Source: Hyphomicrobiales bacterium
GTDB lineage: Bacteria > Pseudomonadota > Alphaproteobacteria > Rhizobiales > Devosiaceae
Length of the DNA stretch: 64,000 nt
Assembly (NCBI GenBank): GCA_027487555.1
Contig: JAIYDI010000029.1
Span: forward strand, 218,621 to 282,620
Direction of reading: 5' to 3'
Shown: piece by piece, positions 26,725 to 35,645 of the stretch
Numbering within the stretch: position 1 is the first letter of the stretch
Layout: the number at the start of each line of letters is the position of its first letter
Notes under the pieces: model-generated
Databases searched by the model: none
Told to the model about the DNA's origin: nothing
The model's input: only the letters and a program-made list of their open reading frames with translations
Program-made: the position numbers and the translations under genes

Positions 26725-27466
26725 CTCCGTTCAGCCGCTCCTCGAAGTCAGCAATCTTTCCAAGCATTTCGGGGCTATCCGGGCGCTCGACGATTTCTCC
26801 ATGCGTATCAATCCCGGGGAGGTTGTCGCGCTTGCGGGGGACAATGGCGCGGGCAAGACGACGCTGATCAAGACCATATCAGGCGTCTTCCGACCAACGG
26901 CCGGCGAGATCAAGCTCAAGGGCCAGCCGGTCGATTTCCAGACGCCGCAGGAGGCGCGCGACAAGGGGATCGAGACGATCTACCAGGATCTTGCGCTGGC
27001 CGATAACCTCACCATCGGCGCCAATATCTTCCTAGGGCGTGAGCCGATGAAGAAGGCCTTCGGATTCCTGCCGGTGCTGGACCGCAAGAAGATGGCGGAC
27101 GCCGCACGCGATACAATGGCCCTCCTGGATTTCCATGTGTCCCGCCTTGAGGCCCCGGTGAGCAATTTCTCGGGCGGCCAGCGGCAGGCGGTAGCCATCG
27201 GCCGGGCGGTGTACTGGGATGCGCAGATCCTCATCATGGACGAACCGACCGCCGCCCTGGGTGTTCCCGAGCAACGCAAAGTCATCCAGCTCATCCATCA
27301 GTTGAAGGCACAGGGCCGCGGCATCATTTTCATCTCGCACAATCTGCAGGATATTTTTGCAGTGTCCGACCGCATCATCGTGCTCAGGCGCGGCGTCACG
27401 GCAGGCGAGCGGAAGATTTCCGAGACCACGCATGACGAAGTCGTCAAGCTGATGGTGGGCGGCTGA
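26717..27466 (+). CDS. ABC sugar transporter ATP-binding protein, single domain (FrcA type)
   Basis: 249 residues: Walker A GDNGAGKTT, signature FSGGQRQ, Walker B ILIMDEPT, and FISHNLQDIFAVSDRI with the switch His. Most ribose-type importers have a duplicated ATPase of about 500 residues; this one has a single domain like FrcA of the rhizobial fructose importer. ATG 26717 lies inside the end of the permease gene, so the two are coupled. An 8-bp hairpin follows the stop. Confidence 0.92.
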   Translation: MNNSVQPLLEVSNLSKHFGAIRALDDFSMRINPGEVVALAGDNGAGKTTLIKTISGVFRPTAGEIKLKGQPVDFQTPQEARDKGIETIYQDLALADNLTIGANIFLGREPMKKAFGFLPVLDRKKMADAARDTMALLDFHVSRLEAPVSNFSGGQRQAVAIGRAVYWDAQILIMDEPTAALGVPEQRKVIQLIHQLKAQGRGIIFISHNLQDIFAVSDRIIVLRRGVTAGERKISETTHDEVVKLMVGG

Positions 27467-27493
27467 CCTTGCTGAGGCCAGGCCCTTCGGGAG

Positions 27494-27516
27494 GGGCGGC
27501 GTACCGTTCGCCGCCC
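27494..27516. terminator. Hairpin between convergent ABC and LacI genes
   Basis: GGGCGGCG (27494-27501) / CGCCGCCC (27509-27516) with a 7-base loop fills the space between the convergent ATPase and LacI-type genes. There is no T-run; it is probably a bidirectional terminator. Confidence 0.5.
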
Positions 27517-28623
27517 TCAGGCCGAGGCGCGCAGAACCAGGTCGCCGTTGAGCAGCACATGGCGCGATGGCGCTGCCTCCTGGGCGTCGGCAGCCTCGAT
27601 CCGCTCGAACAGCATTTCCATCGCCAGCCGCGCCATTTCCGGGGTGTTCTGCTGCACTGTGGTCAGCGGTGGCCAGATGTACTCGGAAAAGGGCTGGTTA
27701 TCGTGTCCAGCAACCCGCAGTTCGCAATCCGGCGTGATGCCGATACGGCGGCCCGCCTGCTGAAGCGCCGCCAGCACGCCGAACGCGACGCGATCGTTGC
27801 CGCAAAGGACGATCCGGGTGGGGAAGCCGCCTTCGCGCAGCAGCCGGTTGGTTTCGTCAAAGGCGTAGCGCTCAAAATCCCAGGTGGTCGAACGCTGGAG
27901 CGGAACCAGTACTGGTTCGAGCCCGCGACGCCGCATTGTCGCGATATAGGCCTCACGCCGCTCGGTGGTGTTCGAGTTCACGCCGGGCATGTCGAAGTAG
28001 CAGGGCCGGTCGCCGAAGCGTGTGAGGTAGTCGGTGATCAACGCGATCGACTGCGCGTTGTTTGTGCCGACGAACGCCTCCTCGGCGTCGAAGGGCGCGT
28101 CGACAAAGACCACTGGATTCGCCCGTGCAATGGCCTTGATCCGGTCGCGGTGCGGGGCGTCGCCGCCCACCGGCACCATGATCACGCCTGCTGCATTGAG
28201 CGAGGTCAGCGTTTCGATGGCCTCGGCTTCGAGCTCCGCCTTGCCGTCCGAAGAAAACACGAAGGGCAGGTAACCGGCACTCGTTGCCTCGAGTTCCAGC
28301 CGACGGCGCAGGCCCATGTAGAACGGGTCCATCGAGTTCGGGAAGATCAGCCCGATGATCTTGGCGCGACGCCGGTTGAGGTTTACCGCGAAGAGGTTCG
28401 GGCGGAACCCGGTTTCCTTGAGGCCGACCTCGATCTTTTCGCGGACCCGCGGGCGCACCGAGCCTGGGTCCTGGAAGAATTTCGAAACAGTCGGGCGCGA
28501 CAGGCCCACAGCCTCGGCAAACTGCTCCATGGTGCGCACAGGCTTTCGGGTCATGCGGGTCGCGGGCTCCGGTCGTGGGAAAGCTGGGGTAGGGCGCGTG
28601 CTGTCGTCAAAAGCCATCGACAC
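27517..28623 (-). CDS. LacI family transcriptional regulator
   Basis: 368 residues. The helix-turn-helix MEQFAEAVGLSRPTVSKFFQDP begins near residue 32, after an unusually long N-terminal tail; a start nearer MTRKPVRTMEQF (codon 24) is also possible. The effector domain follows (IIGLIFPNSMDPFYMGL, GVIMVPVGGD, LCGNDRVAFGVLAAL). It is divergent from the PfkB gene and convergent with the ABC importer, and probably controls one or both. Confidence 0.9.
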   Translation of the reverse strand: MSMAFDDSTRPTPAFPRPEPATRMTRKPVRTMEQFAEAVGLSRPTVSKFFQDPGSVRPRVREKIEVGLKETGFRPNLFAVNLNRRRAKIIGLIFPNSMDPFYMGLRRRLELEATSAGYLPFVFSSDGKAELEAEAIETLTSLNAAGVIMVPVGGDAPHRDRIKAIARANPVVFVDAPFDAEEAFVGTNNAQSIALITDYLTRFGDRPCYFDMPGVNSNTTERREAYIATMRRRGLEPVLVPLQRSTTWDFERYAFDETNRLLREGGFPTRIVLCGNDRVAFGVLAALQQAGRRIGITPDCELRVAGHDNQPFSEYIWPPLTTVQQNTPEMARLAMEMLFERIEAADAQEAAPSRHVLLNGDLVLRASA

Positions 28624-28653
28624 ATGTGCTTGTCAAACGCTTCCTTGCTGCAT

Positions 28654-28671
28654 GTAAACAAAATGCTTTAC
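28654..28671. promoter_or_regulatory. Candidate LacI-type operator
   Basis: An interrupted palindrome GTAAA-N8-TTTAC lies in the 74-base region between the divergent LacI and PfkB genes, 26 bases upstream of the PfkB ATG. Location and symmetry suit a LacI-family site; the assignment is positional. Confidence 0.4.
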
Positions 28672-28697
28672 CCGAGCGAGATTTGTAAGGGGTGAAT

Positions 28698-29648
28698 ATG
28701 GCTGCCACAATCGGCTCAATGGGCGAGCTTCTTGTTGAGTTCGTATGCCTCAAGCAAGGCACGCACCACATCGTTGCCGCCACCTATGAAGGTCCGTTCC
28801 CAAGTGGTGCGCCGGCCATTTTCATCGATCAGGCGTCGCGGGTCGGAGCAAGTACGATCTTTCTGGGTGCTGTCGGTGAGGATGCCTTTGGCGAAGTACT
28901 GAAGCGGCGCCTTTCAAAGGTGGGGGTCGATATGGGCCTCGTTGCCACGATAGAGGGTGTACCGACCGGCTCGGCCTTTGTTGGCTACAGTCCCGATGGA
29001 ACGCGCGATTTCGTTTTCAACATCGCGCATTCCGCTGCGGCGCGGTTCCCGACCGGCCCCGACGTGGTCGATAGGCTGAGGGCGTCGAGCCTTCGTGTCT
29101 TCCACATTTCCGGCTCGACCCTCGGCAATAGGGATATGGCGCGCGCCGCCCTCGATATCTGCCGGGCGCTGCATGCGTCCGGCGTCGCGATTTCCTTCGA
29201 CCCCAATATCCGCAAGGAGCTGATGGGCGAACAGGGCTACATGGATATCGTGCGGTCCCTCACGGGTCTCGCGCGCTATTTCCTGCCCAGCGCCGAAGAT
29301 GCCGAGGTGCTGTTCCCCGGCGAGGGGTTCGAGAGCTTCGCGCGACGCCTCCGCGCCGCTGGTGCCGAACATGTGGTGCTGAAGCGCGGCGCGCTTGGCT
29401 GCATGGCACTTGCGCCGGATGGCAAGGTCGTGTCCCTGCCTGCCCACGCGGTCGACGTGATCGACCCGACCGGCGCGGGCGACTGCTTCTGTGGAACCTT
29501 TGTCGCGCTCGTCACGAAGGGCCGAAGCATGGAGGACGCGCTGCGGCTCGCCAATGCGGCCGGTGCCCTTGCGGTTACGCGTCGCGGGCCGATGGAGGGC
29601 AATTCGACGCTGGCAGAGATTGCCGTTTTCCTCGGCGGTGCAGGGTGA
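28698..29648 (+). CDS. PfkB family carbohydrate kinase (possible D-tagatose kinase)
   Basis: 316 residues. It has the N-terminal IGSMGELLVEF and a GASTIFLGAVGEDAFG segment. The C-terminal PfkB signature DPTGAGDCFCGTF includes the catalytic Asp. ATG 28698 follows AGGGG by five bases. Its end overlaps the GatZ-like gene by GTGA. In Agrobacterium a PfkB kinase phosphorylates D-tagatose and a PF08013 protein epimerises the product to fructose 6-phosphate; the same gene pair here suggests that function, though PfkB specificity is not visible in sequence. Confidence 0.85.
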   Translation: MAATIGSMGELLVEFVCLKQGTHHIVAATYEGPFPSGAPAIFIDQASRVGASTIFLGAVGEDAFGEVLKRRLSKVGVDMGLVATIEGVPTGSAFVGYSPDGTRDFVFNIAHSAAARFPTGPDVVDRLRASSLRVFHISGSTLGNRDMARAALDICRALHASGVAISFDPNIRKELMGEQGYMDIVRSLTGLARYFLPSAEDAEVLFPGEGFESFARRLRAAGAEHVVLKRGALGCMALAPDGKVVSLPAHAVDVIDPTGAGDCFCGTFVALVTKGRSMEDALRLANAAGALAVTRRGPMEGNSTLAEIAVFLGGAG

Positions 29649-30895
29649 GCGAGGTTCTCGGACAGATTGTCGCCGCCAACCGCCAAGGCGCGCCGGTCGG
29701 CATTCCCTCCTGGTGCACGGCCCATCCGGAGACACTCTTGGCGATCTTTTCCGCCTATCGCGGCGATCAAGGGCCGATCCTCGTCGAGGCGACCTGCAAT
29801 CAGGTCAACCAGGTTGGCGGCTATACCGGCATGACGCCTGCCGGCTTTCGTGCCTTCGTCACCGATCTTGCCCAGCGCGCCGGAATCGAGCCCGGCCGCC
29901 TCATCCTAGGGGGCGATCATCTCGGGCCAAATCCGTGGCGCAAGGAACCTGCTGAGATTGCTATGGCAAAGGCCTGCTCCCTTGTCGCCGCCTATGTAGG
30001 CGCCGGGTTCAGGAAGATTCATCTCGACGCGTCGATGGCCTGCGCCGATGACGGTGTGCTTTCAGAGGAAACCATCGCCGACCGTGCCGCCGAACTCTGC
30101 GCGGTCGCTGAACAAGCCGCACCGGGCCAGCCGCTCTATGTCATTGGCACGGAGGTGCCAATCCCCGGTGGCGAGACAGCGGTACTCGACCACCTCGCTG
30201 TCACCACCCCGGAGGCGGTACAACGCACTTTCGCCCTGCACGAGTCCGCCTTCCGCATCGCCGGTGTCGCGGCAGCGCTCGACCGCGTCATTGGCATGGT
30301 GGTGCAGCCGGGCGTCGATTTCGGTAATGATCAGGTCTTTGCGTTCTCCTCCGACAGGGCAAGGCACCTTGCGGCTACGGTTCCCCTCTTGCCTGGTTTC
30401 GCCTTCGAGGCACATTCCACCGACTACCAATCCGCAGCCGGGCTCAGCGGTCTCGTCGCCGCGCATTTCCCCATACTCAAGGTCGGGCCGGAACTCACCT
30501 TCGCTTATCGGCAGGCAGTTGTCGCGCTTGCCCATATAGAAGCGGCCGTGGCGCCACCGGAGCCGTCGCGGCTCATCGACATTATCGAGGCCGAGATGCT
30601 GGCCTCTCCCGGCGATTGGCGCGCCTATGTCGCTCCAGGTCCGCGCGAGGCCGCGATGCGGCTTTATGGCCTCTCCGACCGGGTCCGCTACTATTGGCCT
30701 AGGCCGGCGATCCAGGCGGCGCTGGCGAAGCTGCGCGCCAATCTCGTCGCCCATCCGCCCGAGCCCGGCCTTGTGGCGCAATATCTCGGCACGCTGGTCG
30801 ACGCGTCCGTTCCGCCAGCTGAACTCATGGACCGGGCCATCGATGCCAATGTCGGCGCCGTGATCGCCAAGTACCGCGCCGCCACAGGCAGCTGA
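29645..30895 (+). CDS. GatZ/KbaZ family protein (PF08013; possible D-tagatose-6-phosphate 4-epimerase)
   Basis: 416 residues from a GTG that overlaps the kinase stop. Family features: GIPSWCTAHPETL, ILVEATCNQVNQVGGYTGMTP, ILGGDHLGPNPW and FEAHSTDYQ. These proteins were named as the non-catalytic subunit of tagatose-bisphosphate aldolase (GatZ/KbaZ), but no GatY/KbaY partner is present here. A member in Agrobacterium is a tagatose-6-phosphate 4-epimerase, which better fits the PfkB neighbour. The gene abuts the convergent ROK repressor with no spacer. Confidence 0.85.
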   Translation: MSEVLGQIVAANRQGAPVGIPSWCTAHPETLLAIFSAYRGDQGPILVEATCNQVNQVGGYTGMTPAGFRAFVTDLAQRAGIEPGRLILGGDHLGPNPWRKEPAEIAMAKACSLVAAYVGAGFRKIHLDASMACADDGVLSEETIADRAAELCAVAEQAAPGQPLYVIGTEVPIPGGETAVLDHLAVTTPEAVQRTFALHESAFRIAGVAAALDRVIGMVVQPGVDFGNDQVFAFSSDRARHLAATVPLLPGFAFEAHSTDYQSAAGLSGLVAAHFPILKVGPELTFAYRQAVVALAHIEAAVAPPEPSRLIDIIEAEMLASPGDWRAYVAPGPREAAMRLYGLSDRVRYYWPRPAIQAALAKLRANLVAHPPEPGLVAQYLGTLVDASVPPAELMDRAIDANVGAVIAKYRAATGS

Positions 30896-32083
30896 TCAGG
30901 TGTGGAGGTCGATATTGGTGAGGTCGAACTCTTCGTGATGCGCCATGGCTGCCGCCCCGATGGCGCATTCGAACGGCCCGATCCGCGAAATCGTCAGCCG
31001 GGGCATTGGCATGCCGGGCACGATCTGCTCGGCCAAGGGCCCGGCGATCCGGTCGACGATCGGGTCGAGTAGCGGCAGCATGGCGCCACCGATGACGATG
31101 GCATCGGGGTTGAACAAATTGGTCAGGTCGACGAGGCCGCGCAGCAGATAACTGGATAGCTCCGCGATGGCCGCCGTGGCTTCGCGATCCCCCGCCGCCA
31201 GCCGCTCCGCTACCGCGTTCGGCAGGTCGATCGACACATCGCGCTCCACCACGTCCTTGTGCGTGGCGTAGCGCTGCAGCGCCCGCAAGTTGACGAAGGT
31301 TTCAAGGCAGCCGCGCCGCCCGCAGCTGCAGAGCGGACCGTCTTCGGCAACCCGGAGGTGACCAATTTCGGCGCCAAGCCCGTTCGCGCCGCGCAGCAGC
31401 TTGTTGTCGACAATCACCGCGCCGCCGCAGCCGGTGCCGATTTTCAGATACACCACCACGCCTTCGCCGGCCTGCGGGTTGGAATAAATATGCCCGAAGG
31501 CCGCGGCATGGGCATTGTTCTCGATCTGGCAGGGCAGGTCGATCCGCGCGTCGAGCAGCGTGCCGAGCGGCAGGTGCTGCCAGCGCAGGATCGGCAGGTT
31601 GATGACGAACCCATCCGAACGCACGAGGCCGGGCACTGTCACGCCGATGGCGCGGATGGTTTTTGCAAAGCGCGGATTGCTGCGCAGCGCAGCGAGCCTC
31701 GCCTCGATCAGCCCTATAGCTGCCTCCGCACCGGCACCGGTTGGAAGGTCTACCGTTTCGGTGTCCACCGGACTCGCCGTCAGATCGAGCAGCGCGAAGC
31801 GCATAACGCCGACGCCGATCTCGACCCCAAGGAAATGCGCACCATCGGGTGCAAGCGCGATATCGATACCCGGCCGGCCAACGTCCCGGCGCTGACCGTC
31901 ATCCCGCGCCGGCCGCTCCTCGACCAGGCGCCGCGCCACAAGATCATCGACCATGCCGGTCACGGACGCTCTGGTCAGAGACAGTCGCCGCGCCAGCTCG
32001 GCGCGGGGCAGCGGGCCATAGACGCGAAGCGCGCTCAGCAGTCGCCGCTCATTGATGTGCCGCACCAGCGATTGATTGGCCAT
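30896..32083 (-). CDS. ROK family transcriptional regulator (NagC/XylR type)
   Basis: 395 residues. An N-terminal winged helix (ALRVYGPLPRAELARRLSLTRASVTGMVDDL) is joined to a ROK domain with GLGAEIGH and the zinc motif CSCGRRGC. The intact ExGH Glu contrasts with the two ROK kinases nearby. ATG 32083 is chosen because upstream codons in frame lie in the divergent promoter region. It is divergent from the Gfo/Idh-led operon and most likely represses it until a sugar binds. Confidence 0.9.
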   Translation of the reverse strand: MANQSLVRHINERRLLSALRVYGPLPRAELARRLSLTRASVTGMVDDLVARRLVEERPARDDGQRRDVGRPGIDIALAPDGAHFLGVEIGVGVMRFALLDLTASPVDTETVDLPTGAGAEAAIGLIEARLAALRSNPRFAKTIRAIGVTVPGLVRSDGFVINLPILRWQHLPLGTLLDARIDLPCQIENNAHAAAFGHIYSNPQAGEGVVVYLKIGTGCGGAVIVDNKLLRGANGLGAEIGHLRVAEDGPLCSCGRRGCLETFVNLRALQRYATHKDVVERDVSIDLPNAVAERLAAGDREATAAIAELSSYLLRGLVDLTNLFNPDAIVIGGAMLPLLDPIVDRIAGPLAEQIVPGMPMPRLTISRIGPFECAIGAAAMAHHEEFDLTNIDLHT

Positions 32084-32172
32084 GTCCCCTTCGCCTTGTC
32101 GCGTACCGCAGCTGAACTGCTGGTTGCCACATCGATAGCCGCTCTTCGGCACGGAAGAAACACCTCTCGCCG

Positions 32173-32200
32173 TTGACAGCCAAGCGCGGCCGCCTATTAT
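32173..32200 (+). promoter_or_regulatory. Sigma-70-type promoter for the 32-37 kb operon, with GTTAAC palindrome
   Basis: TTGACA (32173-32178), a 16-base spacer and TATTAT (32195-32200) match the consensus 11 of 12. A GTTAAC palindrome (32210-32215) lies just downstream, near the expected transcription start, and could be part of the ROK repressor site. Confidence 0.65.
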
Positions 32201-32246
32201 GTTTGGCAAGTTAACAAATTAGCCCAGTCGCGCCGGAGTGTTCGCC

Positions 32247-33323
32247 ATGCCGAGGAAACAGGATCGTCTGCTCAGGGTCGGTGTGCTCGGCTGCGGTCCC
32301 ATCGCGCAGGCGGCGCATTTCGAAAGCTGCACCAAGGCGGCCAATGCCGAACTCTATGCTATCTGCGACGTCGCGGACGATTTGCGCGAGCGGATGGCAG
32401 CGACCCATGCACCGCGCCGAACCTATGCCGATTACGACGCGATGCTGGCCGACCCGGATCTGGAGGCAGTGATCATTGCCACATCCGACGCGTTTCATGT
32501 GCCGGCCGCGCGCCGTGCACTCGAAGCCGGCAAGCACGTACTCTGCGAGAAGCCGCTCGCGACCAGTGTCGAGGAGGCGGAGAGCCTCCGCGCCGTCGTC
32601 GCGGCGAGCGACAAGATCCTGCAGGTCGGGCACATGAAGCGCTTCGACCCGGGGCTCGAGGCCGCACACGATTTCATCCGCGACGGGATGGGCGAAATGG
32701 TCGCCCTCAAGGCCTGGTATTGCGATTCCACCCACCGCTATGCGGCCACCGATGCCGTGCAGCCGCTCATCGTCACCAGCCGCAATGCGCGGAAGCCATC
32801 CGAGGATCCGAAGGCCGACTTGCAGCGCTACTACATGCTCGCTCATGGCAGCCATCTCGTTGATACGGCGCGATTCTTTGCCGGCGATATCGTCGCGGTC
32901 GACGCGCGCTTCACCCATCGCGGCGGGATGCGCTGCTGGTTCGTCGATGTCGAGTTCGCCAATGGCGTGCTCGGCCATCTCGATCTCACCGTCGCCGTCC
33001 GGATGGATTGGCACGAGGGCTTCCAGATCTATGGCGCGAATGGTTCTGTCATCGGCAAGACCTACAACCCTTGGTATTATCGTTCGAGCGAAGTGGATAT
33101 CTTCCACGAAGCCGAAGGCGGCACGCGCCGGGTACTTGGCGCCGACGGACACTTCTATCGCCGCCAACTCGAAGGCTTCGCCCGCGCCGCGCTTGACGGC
33201 GCGCCTTTGCACGGCGCCGATATCGAGGATGGTGTCGCCTCGGTGCGCGCCATGGTCGCCATCGCGCAATCGGCACGCAGCGGCAGGCCCGTCGCGCTCG
33301 CCGATGCCCATGGAGATGTGTGA
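32247..33323 (+). CDS. Gfo/Idh/MocA family oxidoreductase
   Basis: 358 residues. It has the Rossmann motif VGVLGCGPIAQAAHF, the catalytic CEKPLA loop, and an MLAHGSHLVDTARFF segment with the conserved His/Asp of sugar dehydrogenases. ATG 32247 has GGAG eight bases upstream (a GTG three codons earlier is less likely). First gene of an operon of sugar enzymes; shares its last base with the next ATG. NAD(P)-dependent oxidation of a sugar or cyclitol hydroxyl is inferred. Confidence 0.9.
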   Translation: MPRKQDRLLRVGVLGCGPIAQAAHFESCTKAANAELYAICDVADDLRERMAATHAPRRTYADYDAMLADPDLEAVIIATSDAFHVPAARRALEAGKHVLCEKPLATSVEEAESLRAVVAASDKILQVGHMKRFDPGLEAAHDFIRDGMGEMVALKAWYCDSTHRYAATDAVQPLIVTSRNARKPSEDPKADLQRYYMLAHGSHLVDTARFFAGDIVAVDARFTHRGGMRCWFVDVEFANGVLGHLDLTVAVRMDWHEGFQIYGANGSVIGKTYNPWYYRSSEVDIFHEAEGGTRRVLGADGHFYRRQLEGFARAALDGAPLHGADIEDGVASVRAMVAIAQSARSGRPVALADAHGDV

Positions 33324-34144
33324 TGCGGCTCGGTATTTTCGCCAAGACCTTCCCTGGCAAGACGCCTGATGCCGTGCTGGCGCAGGTCGCTGCATCGGGC
33401 TACGCCGCCGCGCAATACAACATGGCCTGCTCGGGCCTTGCGTCCATGCCCGACGCGATTGCCCCCGATATCGCGCGGGCCGTCGCTGACGCATCGCGGG
33501 CGCATGGCGTCGCGATCGCCGCCGTGTCCGGCACCTACAACATGGCGCATCCCGATCCGGCCGTGCGAGCCAAGGGCCTGGCCCGGCTCGAAGTTCTCGC
33601 GGGCGCAGCGCATGCCATGGGCACATCGCTGATCACGCTGTGCACCGGCACCCGCGACCCGGATGACCAGTGGCGGCTGCACAAGGATAATGTCACCGCG
33701 GAAGCCTGGGCCGATATGCGCGCAGCAATGGTGCAGGCGATCGCCATTGCCGAGCGGCATGACATCCGCCTCGGCATCGAGCCGGAGCTTTCCAATGTCG
33801 TGTCGAGTGCGACCAAGGCCCGGCAATTGCTCGATGAGCTGCAGAGCGAGCGCCTTGTCGTGGTGCTCGACGCGGCGAACCTGTTCGAGACCGAACCCCT
33901 CGACGCGCAGCGGCGCATCATCGCGCAGGCGGTCGACGCCGTCGGCGATCGCATTGTCATGGCGCATGCCAAGGATCGTGCCGCCGATGGCAGCTTCGTC
34001 GCGGCGGGGACGGGCGTACTCGACTATCCGCACTATATCGCCTGCCTGCGCGCTGTCGGTTTCGATGGCGATCTCGTGCCGCATAGTATCGAAGCCGATG
34101 AGGCGCCGGGCGTGGCGCGTTTCCTCTCCGGGCTCATCGCATGA
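33323..34144 (+). CDS. Sugar phosphate isomerase/epimerase family protein (AP-endonuclease-2 fold)
   Basis: 273 residues, a TIM barrel with LGIFAKTFPGKTPDAVLAQVAASGYAAAQ at the N-terminus and metal-binding positions in LGIEPELSNV, VLDAANLF and VMAHAKDR. The family (PF01261) includes sugar isomerases, keto-sugar epimerases and dehydratases. The pairing with a Gfo/Idh dehydrogenase is common in 3-keto-sugar and inositol breakdown. Its ATG overlaps the previous stop by one base and its end overlaps the hydrolase ATG. Confidence 0.87.
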   Translation: MRLGIFAKTFPGKTPDAVLAQVAASGYAAAQYNMACSGLASMPDAIAPDIARAVADASRAHGVAIAAVSGTYNMAHPDPAVRAKGLARLEVLAGAAHAMGTSLITLCTGTRDPDDQWRLHKDNVTAEAWADMRAAMVQAIAIAERHDIRLGIEPELSNVVSSATKARQLLDELQSERLVVVLDAANLFETEPLDAQRRIIAQAVDAVGDRIVMAHAKDRAADGSFVAAGTGVLDYPHYIACLRAVGFDGDLVPHSIEADEAPGVARFLSGLIA

Positions 34145-34962
34145 ATCCGGATCGGCTCGTCCGCAGCGACCTGATCGTGGGCGGCGCCAGTCTCGCCGCC
34201 TATGATTCCGGCGGCGACGGCCTGCCCATCGTCTTCCAGCACGGGCTGTGCGGCGATATCCGCCAGATCGCCGAGGCCGTGCCCGAAGCCGGCTTTCGCC
34301 TGCTTGCCATCGAATGCCGCGGCCACGGCGCGTCGCCAGCGGCTGGTCCGCCCTCCGTCGCGCGCTTTGCCGATGATGTGATCGCGCTGATCGAGGCTCG
34401 CGGCCTTGCGCCTGTCCTCGTTGGCGGTATCTCGATGGGCGCTGCGATCGCGAGCCGCATCGCGGTCAAGCGGCCCGATCTGGCGCGTGGCCTGATCCTC
34501 GCCCGCCCAGCGTGGGTGGTGGAAGCCGCGCCAGCCAACATGGCGCCGAATGCCGAGGTGGGGCGGCTGCTGGCCGCGCACTCTGCCGAACCCGCCCGCG
34601 CCGCGTTTGTCGCCAGTCCCACGCACGCCCTGCTCGCCGCGTCCGCGCCCGACAATCTCGTCTCGCTGATGGGCTTCTTCGACCGCGCGCCGCAAGCCGT
34701 GACGGCCGAACTGCTGACCATGATCTCCGCCGACGGGCCGGGCATCTCCGAGCTCGATCTCGTGCATGTGCCGACCCCGACCCTGGTGCTTGCTTCCGAG
34801 GAAGACGCCATCCACCCGATGGCCCATGCCGAGCGCCTGGCGCGGCTCATTCCGCATGCCCGGCTCGAAAGGCTCACGCCCAAGGGACGCGACAAACCCG
34901 TCTATCTTGCCGATTTCCACCGGGCGCTCGCCGCCTTCGCCAAGGATATTTCCCATGCCTAG
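34141..34962 (+). CDS. Alpha/beta hydrolase
   Basis: 273 residues. It has the oxyanion HG in VFQHGLCGD, a nucleophile elbow GISMGA (Ser in GxSxG) and a TPTLVLASEEDAIHP segment carrying the acid. The catalytic His is probably that of ADFHRALAAF near the C-terminus. Within an operon of sugar enzymes it could open a lactone or release an acyl group; the sequence does not say which. Overlaps both neighbours by 4 and 8 bases. Confidence 0.87.
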   Translation: MNPDRLVRSDLIVGGASLAAYDSGGDGLPIVFQHGLCGDIRQIAEAVPEAGFRLLAIECRGHGASPAAGPPSVARFADDVIALIEARGLAPVLVGGISMGAAIASRIAVKRPDLARGLILARPAWVVEAAPANMAPNAEVGRLLAAHSAEPARAAFVASPTHALLAASAPDNLVSLMGFFDRAPQAVTAELLTMISADGPGISELDLVHVPTPTLVLASEEDAIHPMAHAERLARLIPHARLERLTPKGRDKPVYLADFHRALAAFAKDISHA

Positions 34963-35644
34963 CCCCACCTGGCTCGCCGATCTGCCGCGCGACCGCCTCC
35001 TCGCCGAGTTTTCGCTCTGGTCTGCCGACCTTATCCGCCTCGCGGACGATCTCGACCGCATCGCAGCCTTTGCCGATATCCTGCATGTCGATGTCGCGGA
35101 TGGGCATTTCGCCCCGGCGCTGCTGTATTTCCCCGATCTTGTCGCACGGGTGCGGGCCCATTCGTCGCTTCCGCTCCATGTGCACCTGATGGTCGACGAC
35201 AAGGTGGTGCTGTCGCAAATCGAGCAGTTCGCCGAAGCCGGCGCGGACCTGATCTCGTTGCATGTCGAGAATGCCAGCGTGATTGACGCAGCGCTCGATC
35301 GCATCGCAGCGCTCGGCAAGGCCGCAGGCCTTGTGCTGCGCGTCGAAACGCCGGTGGCCAAAGTCGCACCGTGGATCGAGCGTATCGACATGCTGACGCT
35401 GCTTGGCACCGCCATCGGGGTGAAGGGGCAGGGTCTCGACCCGTCTGCCACAACGCGCCTCGGCGAAGCCAAGGGGCTGATCGCCGCCACCGGCCGCCGC
35501 ATCGTCCTCGCGGCCGATGGTGGTATCCGCGACAATACCGTGCCGCTGCTCCGCGCTGCTGGCGCCGAGACCGTGGTGATGGGGTCGCTGGCCTTCGGCG
35601 CGCCGAGCCTCGCAGACCGAATTGCCTGGATACGCGGCCTCTGA
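34955..35644 (+). CDS. Ribulose-phosphate 3-epimerase family protein
   Basis: 229 residues, RPE/AlsE length. Metal ligands are all recognisable: HVDVADGHF (His and Asp), HVHLMV (His), AADGGI (Asp), with GVKGQGLDP and VMGSLAFG as phosphate-binding loops. The N-terminal catalytic region reads AEFSLWSADL instead of the usual SPSLL type, so it is a divergent member. Allulose-6-phosphate 3-epimerase (AlsE) is a plausible comparison because a ROK kinase gene follows one base later. Confidence 0.85.
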   Translation: MPSPTWLADLPRDRLLAEFSLWSADLIRLADDLDRIAAFADILHVDVADGHFAPALLYFPDLVARVRAHSSLPLHVHLMVDDKVVLSQIEQFAEAGADLISLHVENASVIDAALDRIAALGKAAGLVLRVETPVAKVAPWIERIDMLTLLGTAIGVKGQGLDPSATTRLGEAKGLIAATGRRIVLAADGGIRDNTVPLLRAAGAETVVMGSLAFGAPSLADRIAWIRGL

Positions 35645-35645
35645 G

